From NCBI GenBank assembly GCA_964408435.1, contig CAYOZL010000070.1:1-10836 (forward strand): a stretch of 10,836 nt of DNA. Direction: 5' to 3'. The position numbers and the translations under genes are program-made. This document shows, piece after piece, positions 1 to 6,505 of this stretch. Below the pieces are notes generated by a model. The model did not search any database, had not been told where the DNA came from, and worked only from the letters and a program-made list of their open reading frames with translations. The DNA is from CAYOZL01 sp964408435 (GTDB lineage: Bacteria; Bdellovibrionota_C; UBA2361; SZUA-149; CAYOZL01). The stretch's first letter is position 1; every line of letters begins with the position of its first letter.

Positions 1-174
1 GAGAATTCAGTTGTATTTCCTGTTTTTATGGCAGTAATTGGATTAATGCTTTTAGTTGCGGCTGTTCCTATTGTTCCAGTTATGGATTTCTTCGGAAATA
101 TGGACAATAAAAATATCAAAAAAGTGACAAGCTCGGTTGGTGGCTTATCTTCTGGCAAGATAGGGGTACGCTAA
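1..174 (+). CDS. C-terminal end of an unidentified membrane protein (partial)
   Basis: The gene is cut by the left edge; 57 codons and a TAA stop remain, in frame from base 1. Residues about 4-28 of the fragment are a continuous hydrophobic stretch (rich in V, M, A, I, L and P) that reads as a membrane helix. A polar, Ser/Gly/Lys-rich tail of about 30 residues follows. I do not recognise the family. The TAA shares its last base with the ATG of the next gene (TAATG), so the two are probably translationally coupled. This makes it the upstream member of the receiver/histidine-kinase/J-domain operon and a candidate membrane partner of that system. Because only the end is present, function and full topology cannot be inferred. 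Confidence 0.7.
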   Translation, partial: ENSVVFPVFMAVIGLMLLVAAVPIVPVMDFFGNMDNKNIKKVTSSVGGLSSGKIGVR

Positions 175-1253
175 TGAATTTAAGAAAGTTATATTGGCGT
201 TTAAGAAAGCCAAAAAATATCAGAGAAGCTTTAAGGCAAATTGTTGACACACAAGATTTAGAGCAATGTAAAAACTTAGCTTCAAGCGATTTATTAGAGT
301 TTGTTGCATCAAGTAAAAAATTTGACCCTGGTTCTTTGTTGTTAGCTTTGGCTAATCTTTTAGAGGTAAAACCTTGTTTAGAAGAGCTAGAAGTTGATGA
401 AAGTTTAATTGCAAGTATAGGTTTGCCAAAGCAATATTTAGAGACAAATTTCTTGTTACCTGCAAAAGGAAATATTTTAGCAGTAACTGATATTAATAAA
501 GATAACCTAGCTCTAAGTAAAAATTTTAAATTAAAATTAAATTTAGCAACTAAGACTAATATTGAGCAGTCTTGGTTTAAGTTTAATTTAAAGAGTGTAA
601 GCACTGAAGATATTGAAAGAGTATTAAAGCAACTAGTAGTTGATGCAGATACTTTAGGAGCGAGCACTATCGATCTTGATCCAGAAGATGGGAGCTATCA
701 ATTTGTAGCTGATGAGCAAGTTTATGATGGAAAAATTCATAAACTTATTATTGAAGGACTAAAGAACTGGTTAGAGGGTAAGTCTAAAGTAAAAGTTAAA
801 ATGCTTGGGGATGATAAAGTAGTTTTTTCCAGAGAAGCGCAAAATATTAAAGTTTTTTGGAATGACAAAAAGAACATCTTACTACTAGAAGACGATAAGC
901 TGTATGCCAAGGTTTTAAAATCTACATTAGAGAAGAATGACTACATAGTTCATGTTTTTTTTGAAGCTGAAGATGCACTAGATGCCTTAGAGAATTTAAA
1001 ACCAGATTTAGTAATATCTGATTTAAATTTACCAGGCATGCAAGGAGATCAATTTGTAGATGCTTATAAGTCTAAATATAGTAAGACACCTTTTATTATT
1101 CTTACTTCAGACAGGGAGGAGTTAAAAGAAGTTGATTTAATTTCTAAAGGTATTGGAGCGTATTTAAATAAAGGCTCTGATATTAGAGTGATCTTAGCTT
1201 GGTGTGAACAGTTATTAGGAAAGACTCCTAGTGCAGTGAGTGGGGATAAATAA
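174..1253 (+). CDS. PilB/GspE N-terminal-like module fused to a response-regulator receiver domain, no ATPase
   Basis: 359 residues. Residues about 54-135 look like the N-terminal domain of type II secretion/type IV pilus assembly ATPases (T2SSE_N: Leu-rich helix, EVKPCLEEL, LPKQYL, then LLPAKGNILAVTDI). Residues 144-190 resemble the next GspE segment, with GASTIDLDP (162-170) in place of the usual ASDIHIEP. The Walker ATPase domain that should follow is absent. Residues about 234-348 are a complete receiver domain: acidic cluster E239-D240-D241, phosphoacceptor D283 (ISDLNLPG), T311 and K333. The protein is predicted to be a soluble phospho-regulated adaptor, most simply phosphorylated by the histidine kinase encoded immediately downstream. 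The ATG overlaps the upstream stop, and an AGGGG Shine-Dalgarno lies at 162-166. The domain reading is by eye; the receiver is certain, the GspE-like part is probable. A c-di-GMP-binding MshEN motif (RLGxx) is not visible. Confidence 0.85.
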   Translation: MNLRKLYWRLRKPKNIREALRQIVDTQDLEQCKNLASSDLLEFVASSKKFDPGSLLLALANLLEVKPCLEELEVDESLIASIGLPKQYLETNFLLPAKGNILAVTDINKDNLALSKNFKLKLNLATKTNIEQSWFKFNLKSVSTEDIERVLKQLVVDADTLGASTIDLDPEDGSYQFVADEQVYDGKIHKLIIEGLKNWLEGKSKVKVKMLGDDKVVFSREAQNIKVFWNDKKNILLLEDDKLYAKVLKSTLEKNDYIVHVFFEAEDALDALENLKPDLVISDLNLPGMQGDQFVDAYKSKYSKTPFIILTSDREELKEVDLISKGIGAYLNKGSDIRVILAWCEQLLGKTPSAVSGDK

Positions 1254-2699
1254 ATGTCAACTATTGTAATTAGTTTATTATGCCTTTTAGTTTCTGCATT
1301 AATTTCTTTATATTTTGGAGCTAAGTACTTTCTTCTTAGAAAAGATCTTGTTTCATTTAAAGATGCAATTTCAGAAATAAATCCTGAAAGCAATTTGCCA
1401 ATTGGAGTTAATTTTAAATCTGATATTTTTAGAAATATTTATTCTTCTTTAAAACTAATCTTATATAACTCAAGGACAAATAATATAAACTCAGAAGTTT
1501 TAGCAATGGCTGTTAGTATTGCTAAGGATAACAACTCTGTAGCAAGCTCTTTAGCTGAAGTTATTAGAGATAAGATTGGTTCTGATTTAGTAGGGGTAGC
1601 AATTTTAAATATCGAGAATAATAAATTTAGAATAATGCAGTCAGTTGATTTACCAGAACAAAGAATCTCTGATGCTATTGAATTGAATTGTCAGAATTTA
1701 CTTAAAGATTCTAAGGATAATAGCTCTAAATGGGGTTATCAACAAAACAAGCAGAGCACTTGGTCTGATTTTTCAACTTTTGGAATTAAGAATACTTTAA
1801 TTATTCCTCTAATTAATAAAGATGAGACTGAAGGTGCTATTTGGTTGGGCTTAGCTAGCACTCATATCTCTTCTAAGCATGCAGAAGTTGTAAGAAGATT
1901 GGCTCAGTACGCTGCGGCTTCTATGCAAACAGCAAAGCGACATAAGAAAGAGAAAGTTAAGCAGGAAAAAGAAAAAGATTTCTTACTAGGTTTAAGCCAT
2001 GATTTAAGAGCTCCTGGAAATAGAGCATTATTTTGTGTAAGAGATTTATTATACGATAAAAATTTTAACGACTTTAATCGAGAGCAGTTAGAAATAATTG
2101 AACATTCTATTCAAGAACAAATAAGTATGATTGAAGATGTGCTTGATATTGCAAAGCATCGAGATGGAGTTTTAATTTCTAAACCGCAAAGAATTAATTT
2201 ATTTGATGAACTTACTGAATTATTAAAAAGATATAGATTCGAATCAGAGCAAAAAAAATTACAGTTAGAATTTAGTTGCGAGCAAGAAATAAATGTTTAT
2301 ATCGATAAGGCTCACTTTAAAAGAATACTAAATAATTTAATGAGTAATGCGATTAAATTTACCAAAGTTGGTGGGGTATTTATTGAAGTTATGGAATTTG
2401 ATGGTGCTGTAGAAGTTGTATTTAAAGATACTGGCTGCGGTTTGAAATCAGGAGATGCGGTATTTAAGAAGTTTAAACAAGAACAAACTAGTGAGATGAA
2501 AAAAGGCTATGGCTTAGGACTATCGCTAGTTAAGGCTTTAACGGAAATTAATAGTGGGGAAGTGGTAAATTATTCATCTAATTCTTCTGGAGCAAGTTTG
2601 GGAGTTAGGATTCCTGAATATAAAGAAGCAGAGAACGAAGAGTCTAAAGATAGGTATAATCCAGAGCAAGCTGTAAACTTGCTTCAACAAAATCAGTAA
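1254..2699 (+). CDS. Membrane-anchored GAF-domain sensor histidine kinase
   Basis: 481 residues. One N-terminal membrane helix (about 3-28) is followed by a linker and a GAF-like sensor region (about 82-225). A basic/acidic coiled-coil-like stretch comes next (226-243), then HisKA and HATPase domains. The H-box is SHDLRAP with phosphoacceptor H249. The N-box is LNNLMSNAIKFT (N361, N365), G1 is DTGCGL (392-397), the F-box region is 403-411, and G2 is GYGLGLS (418-424). All ATP-binding motifs are intact, so it should be active. There is no periplasmic domain, so the signal is cytoplasmic, membrane-borne, or passed from a partner. The start directly follows the stop of the receiver gene (TAA-ATG), with GGGGA at 1242-1246 as Shine-Dalgarno. 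The kinase has no receiver of its own, and the upstream receiver protein is its natural substrate. Slightly odd: G255 follows the H-box proline, where a hydrophobic residue is usual. Confidence 0.93.
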   Translation: MSTIVISLLCLLVSALISLYFGAKYFLLRKDLVSFKDAISEINPESNLPIGVNFKSDIFRNIYSSLKLILYNSRTNNINSEVLAMAVSIAKDNNSVASSLAEVIRDKIGSDLVGVAILNIENNKFRIMQSVDLPEQRISDAIELNCQNLLKDSKDNSSKWGYQQNKQSTWSDFSTFGIKNTLIIPLINKDETEGAIWLGLASTHISSKHAEVVRRLAQYAAASMQTAKRHKKEKVKQEKEKDFLLGLSHDLRAPGNRALFCVRDLLYDKNFNDFNREQLEIIEHSIQEQISMIEDVLDIAKHRDGVLISKPQRINLFDELTELLKRYRFESEQKKLQLEFSCEQEINVYIDKAHFKRILNNLMSNAIKFTKVGGVFIEVMEFDGAVEVVFKDTGCGLKSGDAVFKKFKQEQTSEMKKGYGLGLSLVKALTEINSGEVVNYSSNSSGASLGVRIPEYKEAENEESKDRYNPEQAVNLLQQNQ

Positions 2700-4036
2700 T
2701 GTTTAAATCAATGAAGCATATTTTATTTATTTTATTCTTTTCTACTTTCTGTATTGCTGAAAATTCTGCCATTACTGTAGATGGGCTAACTTTTAAATGT
2801 GAAGGCTGCGAGCAAGTAGATGATGACTACTGTAGTATTCCTTGGGGGAGTAAAAAGTTAAATGTCTTATGTGACTCTGTAGTAAATATACTAATACAAA
2901 AAGTTAAAAAAGGAGATTCTTATCCAACTACAGATGAACTTATAAGCTATTTATCTCGTTCAGATATAAATCTGTATTTTAAAAAAATTGCATATCGTTT
3001 AGTTCTAGATAGAAAAATGGAGTCGGGGAAACTAGAGGCACTGATTACTTTACTAACAACTAGAGATTACAACATTGTTCCTTATATTATAGATTTAAAA
3101 TTTGAATATTTTAATGAAATGTTATGGGATAGAAGAAAGCTTTTAAGTAAGGACGATTATTTTAAGCTTATTGATTTGAAAGGTGGTTTATCTGCTTTAT
3201 TTGATGATTTAACAGTTGTTGACTTAGAGCAAGATATTCTAATTCTCGATTCTTACCATGAGCATCTAAAAGCTATAGACCCAAATACAGTTGAAGCAAA
3301 GAAAATCTCTACATTCTTAAAAGAGTGCAAAAATACTTTTAAATGTGAATTAAGGAACATAGAAAGTAATGGCTTAAAGCTAAACTCTTATGTTTATAGA
3401 GTTCAAAATTCAATAATTTCTAACTATGTCTTAAATAAGAAAGAAAAAAAACTTGGTGATTTAGATTTATTAATAAATACTAGATACGAGAATTACAGAA
3501 CTCCTGAAACACACTTGGCTCTTCTTTCTGTTATTGAAAATAAAGATGTTAAAGCAAATATTAAAAAAGAGTGGGATAGCTTAGAAGCTCCTATGCAAGA
3601 TTTTTTAGGTTTTATGGCAAGTAAGGATAGTAGAATAGCAAAGCTTGTATACGAAAAAGAAAAAAAGGGTTTTAGCCTTGATACTTTTAACTTTAATAGT
3701 TCTAACTTAAATAGTTGGATATTCTTTTTACTTTCATCTTTAATACTTAGTAGCATTTTCTTTTTATTATATTCAGGAAAGAAAATTAAAGTAGTCAACA
3801 GAGTAACTAAGAGGGAAAATAATGAGCTCAAAAATGAATTAAGTGAGCTTAGCCAAATTTGGTCTTTCTTCGGCCTGTCACAAGGTGCAAATCTAGTTGA
3901 TTTGAAAAAACGTTATAGGCAAATGGCTAGAGAAAATCATCCTGATGTTGGTAATGCAAAGGATAGTAGCGCTGAGGACTTTATGCTGATAAATAAATAT
4001 TATAAAAGAGCTCTTGAGTTAATGGGAGAAGCTTAG
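2699..4036 (+). CDS. Exported single-pass membrane protein with C-terminal cytoplasmic J-domain
   Basis: 445 residues. The N-terminus is a classic signal peptide (Lys at 3 and 6, hydrophobic 8-19, likely cleavage after A20). A region of about 315 residues follows that I do not recognise. It has cysteines at 34, 37 (CxxC), 45, 58, 210 and 216, consistent with disulfides or metal binding outside the cytoplasm. Residues 338-358 form a membrane helix, followed by a basic patch. Residues about 386-443 form a short J-domain with HPD at 414-416 and a basic helix II (KKRYRQMARE). The predicted topology is N-out/C-in, which places the J-domain where DnaK is. It would recruit or stimulate DnaK at the membrane in response to an external state. 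The ATG overlaps the kinase stop (TAATG). No Shine-Dalgarno is visible, so translation probably depends on coupling. A start at M5 would give a shorter signal peptide. Confidence 0.88.
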   Translation: MFKSMKHILFILFFSTFCIAENSAITVDGLTFKCEGCEQVDDDYCSIPWGSKKLNVLCDSVVNILIQKVKKGDSYPTTDELISYLSRSDINLYFKKIAYRLVLDRKMESGKLEALITLLTTRDYNIVPYIIDLKFEYFNEMLWDRRKLLSKDDYFKLIDLKGGLSALFDDLTVVDLEQDILILDSYHEHLKAIDPNTVEAKKISTFLKECKNTFKCELRNIESNGLKLNSYVYRVQNSIISNYVLNKKEKKLGDLDLLINTRYENYRTPETHLALLSVIENKDVKANIKKEWDSLEAPMQDFLGFMASKDSRIAKLVYEKEKKGFSLDTFNFNSSNLNSWIFFLLSSLILSSIFFLLYSGKKIKVVNRVTKRENNELKNELSELSQIWSFFGLSQGANLVDLKKRYRQMARENHPDVGNAKDSSAEDFMLINKYYKRALELMGEA

Positions 4037-4066
4037 TTAAAGGCTATCCTAATAAAAGGTAATATA

Positions 4067-5527
4067 ATGAAATCAGTTTTTATAGGCTTGGACACAAGCG
4101 TTAGTGATGAAGATAAGAGTAAGAAAGTTAATTTATTAGCCTCAATGTCTAATCGTCATGGCTTAATTACAGGAGCTACAGGTACAGGGAAGACGGTAAC
4201 ACTCCAAGTACTTGCAGAAAGTTTCTCTAAATTAGGAGTTCCAGTATTTGCAGCTGATGTGAAAGGGGATTTGTCTGGAATTGCTGCTAGTGCAAAAAGG
4301 AATGAAAAACTTGATGCTAGAATAGAAAAGCTAGGAATTGATTCTTATACACCTAAAGCTTGCCCTGTAATCTTTTGGGACTTGTTTGGCAAAAGCGGTT
4401 TGCCAATTAGAACTAGTATTGAAAATGTTGGGCCACAATTACTTTCCCATTTACTAGAACTTAATGAAACTCAGGAAGGAGTTTTGCAAGTTGCTTTTAA
4501 AGTGGCCGAAGACCAAAATTTACTTTTACTAGACATGAAAGATTTAAAAGCAGTGCTTTCAATGTTATCTGATAAGAGAAAAGAGATTAAGGAAACTTAT
4601 GGAAATGTTTCAACCTCATCTATAGGTGCTATTCAAAGGAGATTATTAGTACTTTCTGAATCAGGAGCGGATAATTTTTTTGGTGAACCTGCATTAGATA
4701 TTGAGCACCTAATGCAAACCGATTTTTCTGGAAATGGAGTTATTGGTTTACTAGATGCTAAGGATTTGATGCTTAATCCTAGAACATACTGTACGTTTTT
4801 GTTGTGGATGTTGTCTAGGTTATTTGAAAAATTACCAGAAATTGGTGATCAAGAATTGCCAAAATTAATATTTTTCTTTGATGAAGCACATTTACTTTTT
4901 GATAATGCACCAAAAGCATTAATTGAAAGAGTGGAACAAATAGTAAGGTTAATTAGATCGAAGGGAGTAGGCGTATATTTCGTTTCTCAGCATCCTAATG
5001 ATATTTCTGAAGTAGTGCTTTCTCAGTTAGGAAACAGAGTTCAGCATGCGCTAAGGGGCTATACCCCAAAAGAGAAAGAAGCAATAAAAGTTGCTGCAAA
5101 TAGTTTTAGACAAAATCCTGATTTAGATGCGAAAAAAGCAATTACAGAATTAAATGTAGGTGAAGCTTTAGTTTCAGTGTTGGATGAGAAAGGAGCACCT
5201 TCTATGGTTTCTAAGGTTTTAGTTGCTGCACCTGAGTCTCAAATTGGCCCAATAGATTCTGCTCTAAAACAAGAAAAAATTTCAAAATCCCCTCTTAAAT
5301 CTGTATATGAAAAAACAATTGATAGAGAGTCTGCTTATGAAATTCTTAAAAAGAGAAAGGAAGAAGAGAAAGAAGTAGCAGCTGAAAGAGAGAAGTTGGA
5401 ACCTAAGGGAAGAAAGGGTTACCAAAGACAAGGCCCAGCAGAAGCATTTTTTAAATCTGTTTTAAGAAGTGTGGGCTCTACTGTTGGAAGGAGAATAGTA
5501 AAAGGTATATTTGGCGGAAGAAGGTAG
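4067..5527 (+). CDS. HerA/YjgR-type ATPase (DUF853 family)
   Basis: 486 residues, close to the usual length of about 500 for bacterial YjgR-like HerA-family NTPases. Walker A is GATGTGKT (36-43, K42). ADVKGDLSG (63-71) is the family signature after strand 2. Walker B is LIFFFDEAHLL (267-277), with catalytic E273. A polar sensor lies at S307-Q308 (VSQHP), and R330 in LRGYTPKE is a candidate arginine finger. The C-terminus has a charged helix (420-445). It is followed by a segment ending with the family's typical pattern, FFKSVLRSVGSTVGRRIVKG (461-480). The family forms hexameric ring ATPases related to HerA/FtsK. The physiological role of YjgR is poorly known, so I give no gene symbol. It starts 30 bases after the J-domain gene, with AAAGG upstream, and may belong to the same transcript or have its own promoter. 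Nothing looks truncated. Confidence 0.92.
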   Translation: MKSVFIGLDTSVSDEDKSKKVNLLASMSNRHGLITGATGTGKTVTLQVLAESFSKLGVPVFAADVKGDLSGIAASAKRNEKLDARIEKLGIDSYTPKACPVIFWDLFGKSGLPIRTSIENVGPQLLSHLLELNETQEGVLQVAFKVAEDQNLLLLDMKDLKAVLSMLSDKRKEIKETYGNVSTSSIGAIQRRLLVLSESGADNFFGEPALDIEHLMQTDFSGNGVIGLLDAKDLMLNPRTYCTFLLWMLSRLFEKLPEIGDQELPKLIFFFDEAHLLFDNAPKALIERVEQIVRLIRSKGVGVYFVSQHPNDISEVVLSQLGNRVQHALRGYTPKEKEAIKVAANSFRQNPDLDAKKAITELNVGEALVSVLDEKGAPSMVSKVLVAAPESQIGPIDSALKQEKISKSPLKSVYEKTIDRESAYEILKKRKEEEKEVAAEREKLEPKGRKGYQRQGPAEAFFKSVLRSVGSTVGRRIVKGIFGGRR

Positions 5528-5595
5528 GTAGTAAGTCTTTACCTAGATTCATGATCTAAGGAGATAGGTTTATTTTGTGGAGCTCATTCTCGCGT

Positions 5596-5620
5596 CTCAG
5601 ACTTGCTGAGCCAGGCTCAG
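5596..5620 (+). other. Mutually exclusive stem pair CTCAG / CTGAG / CTCAG
   Basis: CTCAG (5596-5600), CTGAG (5606-5610) and CTCAG (5616-5620) are separated by two 5-nt spacers. The middle segment can pair with either flank, and the second option gains one extra C-G pair (5611-5615). The sequence is visible directly; a switching role is only a possibility. Confidence 0.5.
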
Positions 5621-5623
5621 AGG

Positions 5624-5669
5624 TTAAAAAAGATTTTTCTATATATTTTGTTGAAAAAATCTTTTTTAA
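5624..5669. terminator. A/T-only inner hairpin, possible bidirectional terminator
   Basis: Arm 5624-5639 pairs with 5653-5669, with one bulged A (5654). The stem is 16 bp and the loop is 13 nt (5640-5652). The stem is almost entirely A/T and has runs of six A and six T, so either strand would present a T-run. It lies between convergent genes, where a shared terminator is expected. It lacks the GC-rich stem of a canonical intrinsic terminator, so the role is inferred. Confidence 0.45.
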
Positions 5670-5708
5670 AATCCACTCCACAAAATAAGCCTATCTTCTC
5701 TTATTATA

Positions 5709-5727
5709 TGTAGTACTTCATACTATA
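5709..5727. other. Small hairpin just after the HTH regulator's 3' end
   Basis: TAGTA (5711-5715) and TACTA (5721-5725) enclose a 5-nt loop. One A-T and one G.T pair outside them extend the stem to 7 bp. It lies within 10 bases of the regulator's stop on the minus strand. No T-run follows in either direction, so termination is uncertain. Confidence 0.35.
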
Positions 5728-5733
5728 AGAAAT

Positions 5734-6345
5734 TTATTTTTTAAATTTTATTGCGTTATCCCACATGAACATGAAGTTTTTTTTGAAAGTGCTTGCTAGT
5801 CTTTCCTCTCTCATAATAATTGCCTGCTCAGGTTCTTCCCAAGTTAACATCGCCACTCTATCGCTGTAAGCATAGACAGGAACAGAACTGAAGTATTTTT
5901 TTGGAATCCAGCGGTATTCTAAATGTTCTTCCTTCAGTCTGACTTTATCTCCTTCGCACGAGAGTAGTTTTTGCTTAAGTCCTTTCTTTTTAATCTCATT
6001 TATGAAATTTTTTAATCCATTATCGCTTACTTCAGAGAACTTAGATTCATCAATGCCAGTAATGAGCATGGTTTCTCCTGGTTGCATAACTTCAAGAATA
6101 TCTTTCCAAATATAACGCACGCTTTCTGGCCCTCTAAATGCATCTACTCTTGCGAAGTCATCAAGTGAGCATCCTAAAGCTAAGGCTATTTTTGACATTA
6201 CTTCGAGTGAGGGATTTTTAATCTTACCACCTTCGATTTTAGTAAGTGTGGTGTAAGGAACTTCTGAAGCTATTGCTAATTGTTCCTGGGTAAGGCCTTT
6301 TGCCTTTCTATGATGTTTTATCCTTTGTCTTAAGGAATCTTTCAT
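5734..6345 (-). CDS. XRE-family HTH regulator with C-terminal sensor-like domain
   Basis: 203 residues. Residues 5-64 are a Cro/CI-type helix-turn-helix (LRQRIKHHRKAKGLTQEQLA, then YTTLTKIEGG and PSLEVMSKIALALG). Residues about 77-199 form a separate domain (YIWKDILEVMQPGETMLITG, YRWIPK, VYAYSDRVAMLTWEEPEQAI). From memory it resembles the C-terminal domain of archaeal TrmB-like and many Patescibacterial HTH proteins, which relates to the phospholipase-D fold. No HKD catalytic motif is seen, so ligand sensing is more likely than catalysis. The gene is divergent from the cysteine-rich protein gene and shares a 160-base region containing three 14-bp repeats, so it probably regulates itself and that neighbour. 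The Shine-Dalgarno is weak. An upstream in-frame ATG (6357) is blocked by a TAA, which supports this start. The ligand is unknown. Confidence 0.9.
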   Translation of the reverse strand: MKDSLRQRIKHHRKAKGLTQEQLAIASEVPYTTLTKIEGGKIKNPSLEVMSKIALALGCSLDDFARVDAFRGPESVRYIWKDILEVMQPGETMLITGIDESKFSEVSDNGLKNFINEIKKKGLKQKLLSCEGDKVRLKEEHLEYRWIPKKYFSSVPVYAYSDRVAMLTWEEPEQAIIMREERLASTFKKNFMFMWDNAIKFKK

Positions 6346-6403
6346 GACTTAGTCCATTGAAATTATTAATTAAAATCTTATATGCAACACTGTTTTATTA
6401 TTT

Positions 6404-6412
6404 ATTATAACA
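6404..6412 (-). promoter_or_regulatory. Extended -10 promoter element for the HTH regulator
   Basis: Read on the minus strand this is TGTTATAAT: a perfect TATAAT preceded by the extended-10 TG. It would give a leader of about 50 nt before the start at 6345. The -35 position (about 6427-6432, weak match) touches the first 14-bp repeat, which fits autoregulation. Based on the sequence motif only. Confidence 0.5.
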
Positions 6413-6426
6413 TTTGTGTCCTTATC

Positions 6427-6453
6427 TTGCTAGTAGTATTATGCTAGTATGAT
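6427..6453 (+). promoter_or_regulatory. Possible promoter of the cysteine-rich protein gene
   Basis: TTGCTA (6427-6432) and TATGAT (6448-6453) are separated by 15 bases, which is short of the optimal 17. Both hexamers are embedded in the 14-bp repeats, so a repressor bound there would block the promoter. The leader would be about 45 nt. Moderate motif match only. Confidence 0.35.
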
Positions 6454-6469
6454 ACGGCTAATATTATCA
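6428..6469. repeat. Three tandem 14-bp direct repeats, likely operator
   Basis: Units begin at 6428, 6442 and 6456, exactly 14 bases apart and directly abutting. Units 1 and 2 share their first eight bases, TGCTAGTA; unit 3 has GGCTAATA. Eight of the 14 columns are invariant in all three (columns 2, 3, 4, 5, 7, 8, 11, 12). The block covers the -35 area of the HTH regulator's promoter and the likely -10 of the cysteine-rich gene. It is therefore a good candidate for cooperative binding by the adjacent XRE regulator. Function is inferred from position. Confidence 0.6.
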
Positions 6470-6505
6470 GTCCTCATTGAAGGATGTATTAGGAGTTAGA
6501 ACATA

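Larger units (their letters stand above)
5559..5699. repeat. Large nested inverted repeat between convergent genes
   Basis: Left arm 5559-5582 pairs with right arm 5676-5699: 24 positions, 22 identical after reverse complementing. The two differences (5561/5697 and 5569/5689) are both G.U wobbles in the plus-strand RNA, but would be A.C mismatches in the minus-strand RNA. The enclosed 93 bases contain a second long hairpin (5624-5669) and a short alternating-stem segment (5596-5620). It sits after the HerA-type gene and before the convergent HTH regulator. It could be a bidirectional terminator, a structured or small RNA, or a MITE-like element. No clear target-site duplication is visible at the ends, and no U-tract directly follows the outer stem. 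Confidence 0.8.

Noticed and set aside
174..1253. c-di-GMP-binding MshEN domain in the GspE-like module
   Set aside because: The RLGxx-type paired motifs of MshEN are not visible; only the generic T2SSE_N pattern is.
2665..2683. 6-bp stem-loop just before the J-domain gene start
   Set aside because: It lies inside the kinase coding sequence, is short, and is easily explained by chance.
5525..5545. 6-bp stem-loop over the stop codon of the HerA-type gene
   Set aside because: No T-run follows, so it is not a convincing terminator.
5559..5699. Complete insertion sequence
   Set aside because: No transposase and no clear target-site duplication; at most a MITE-like remnant.
6428..6469. CRISPR-like array or replication iterons
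   Set aside because: Units are only 14 bases and abut without spacers, there is no Rep gene, and the position over two promoters fits an operator better.
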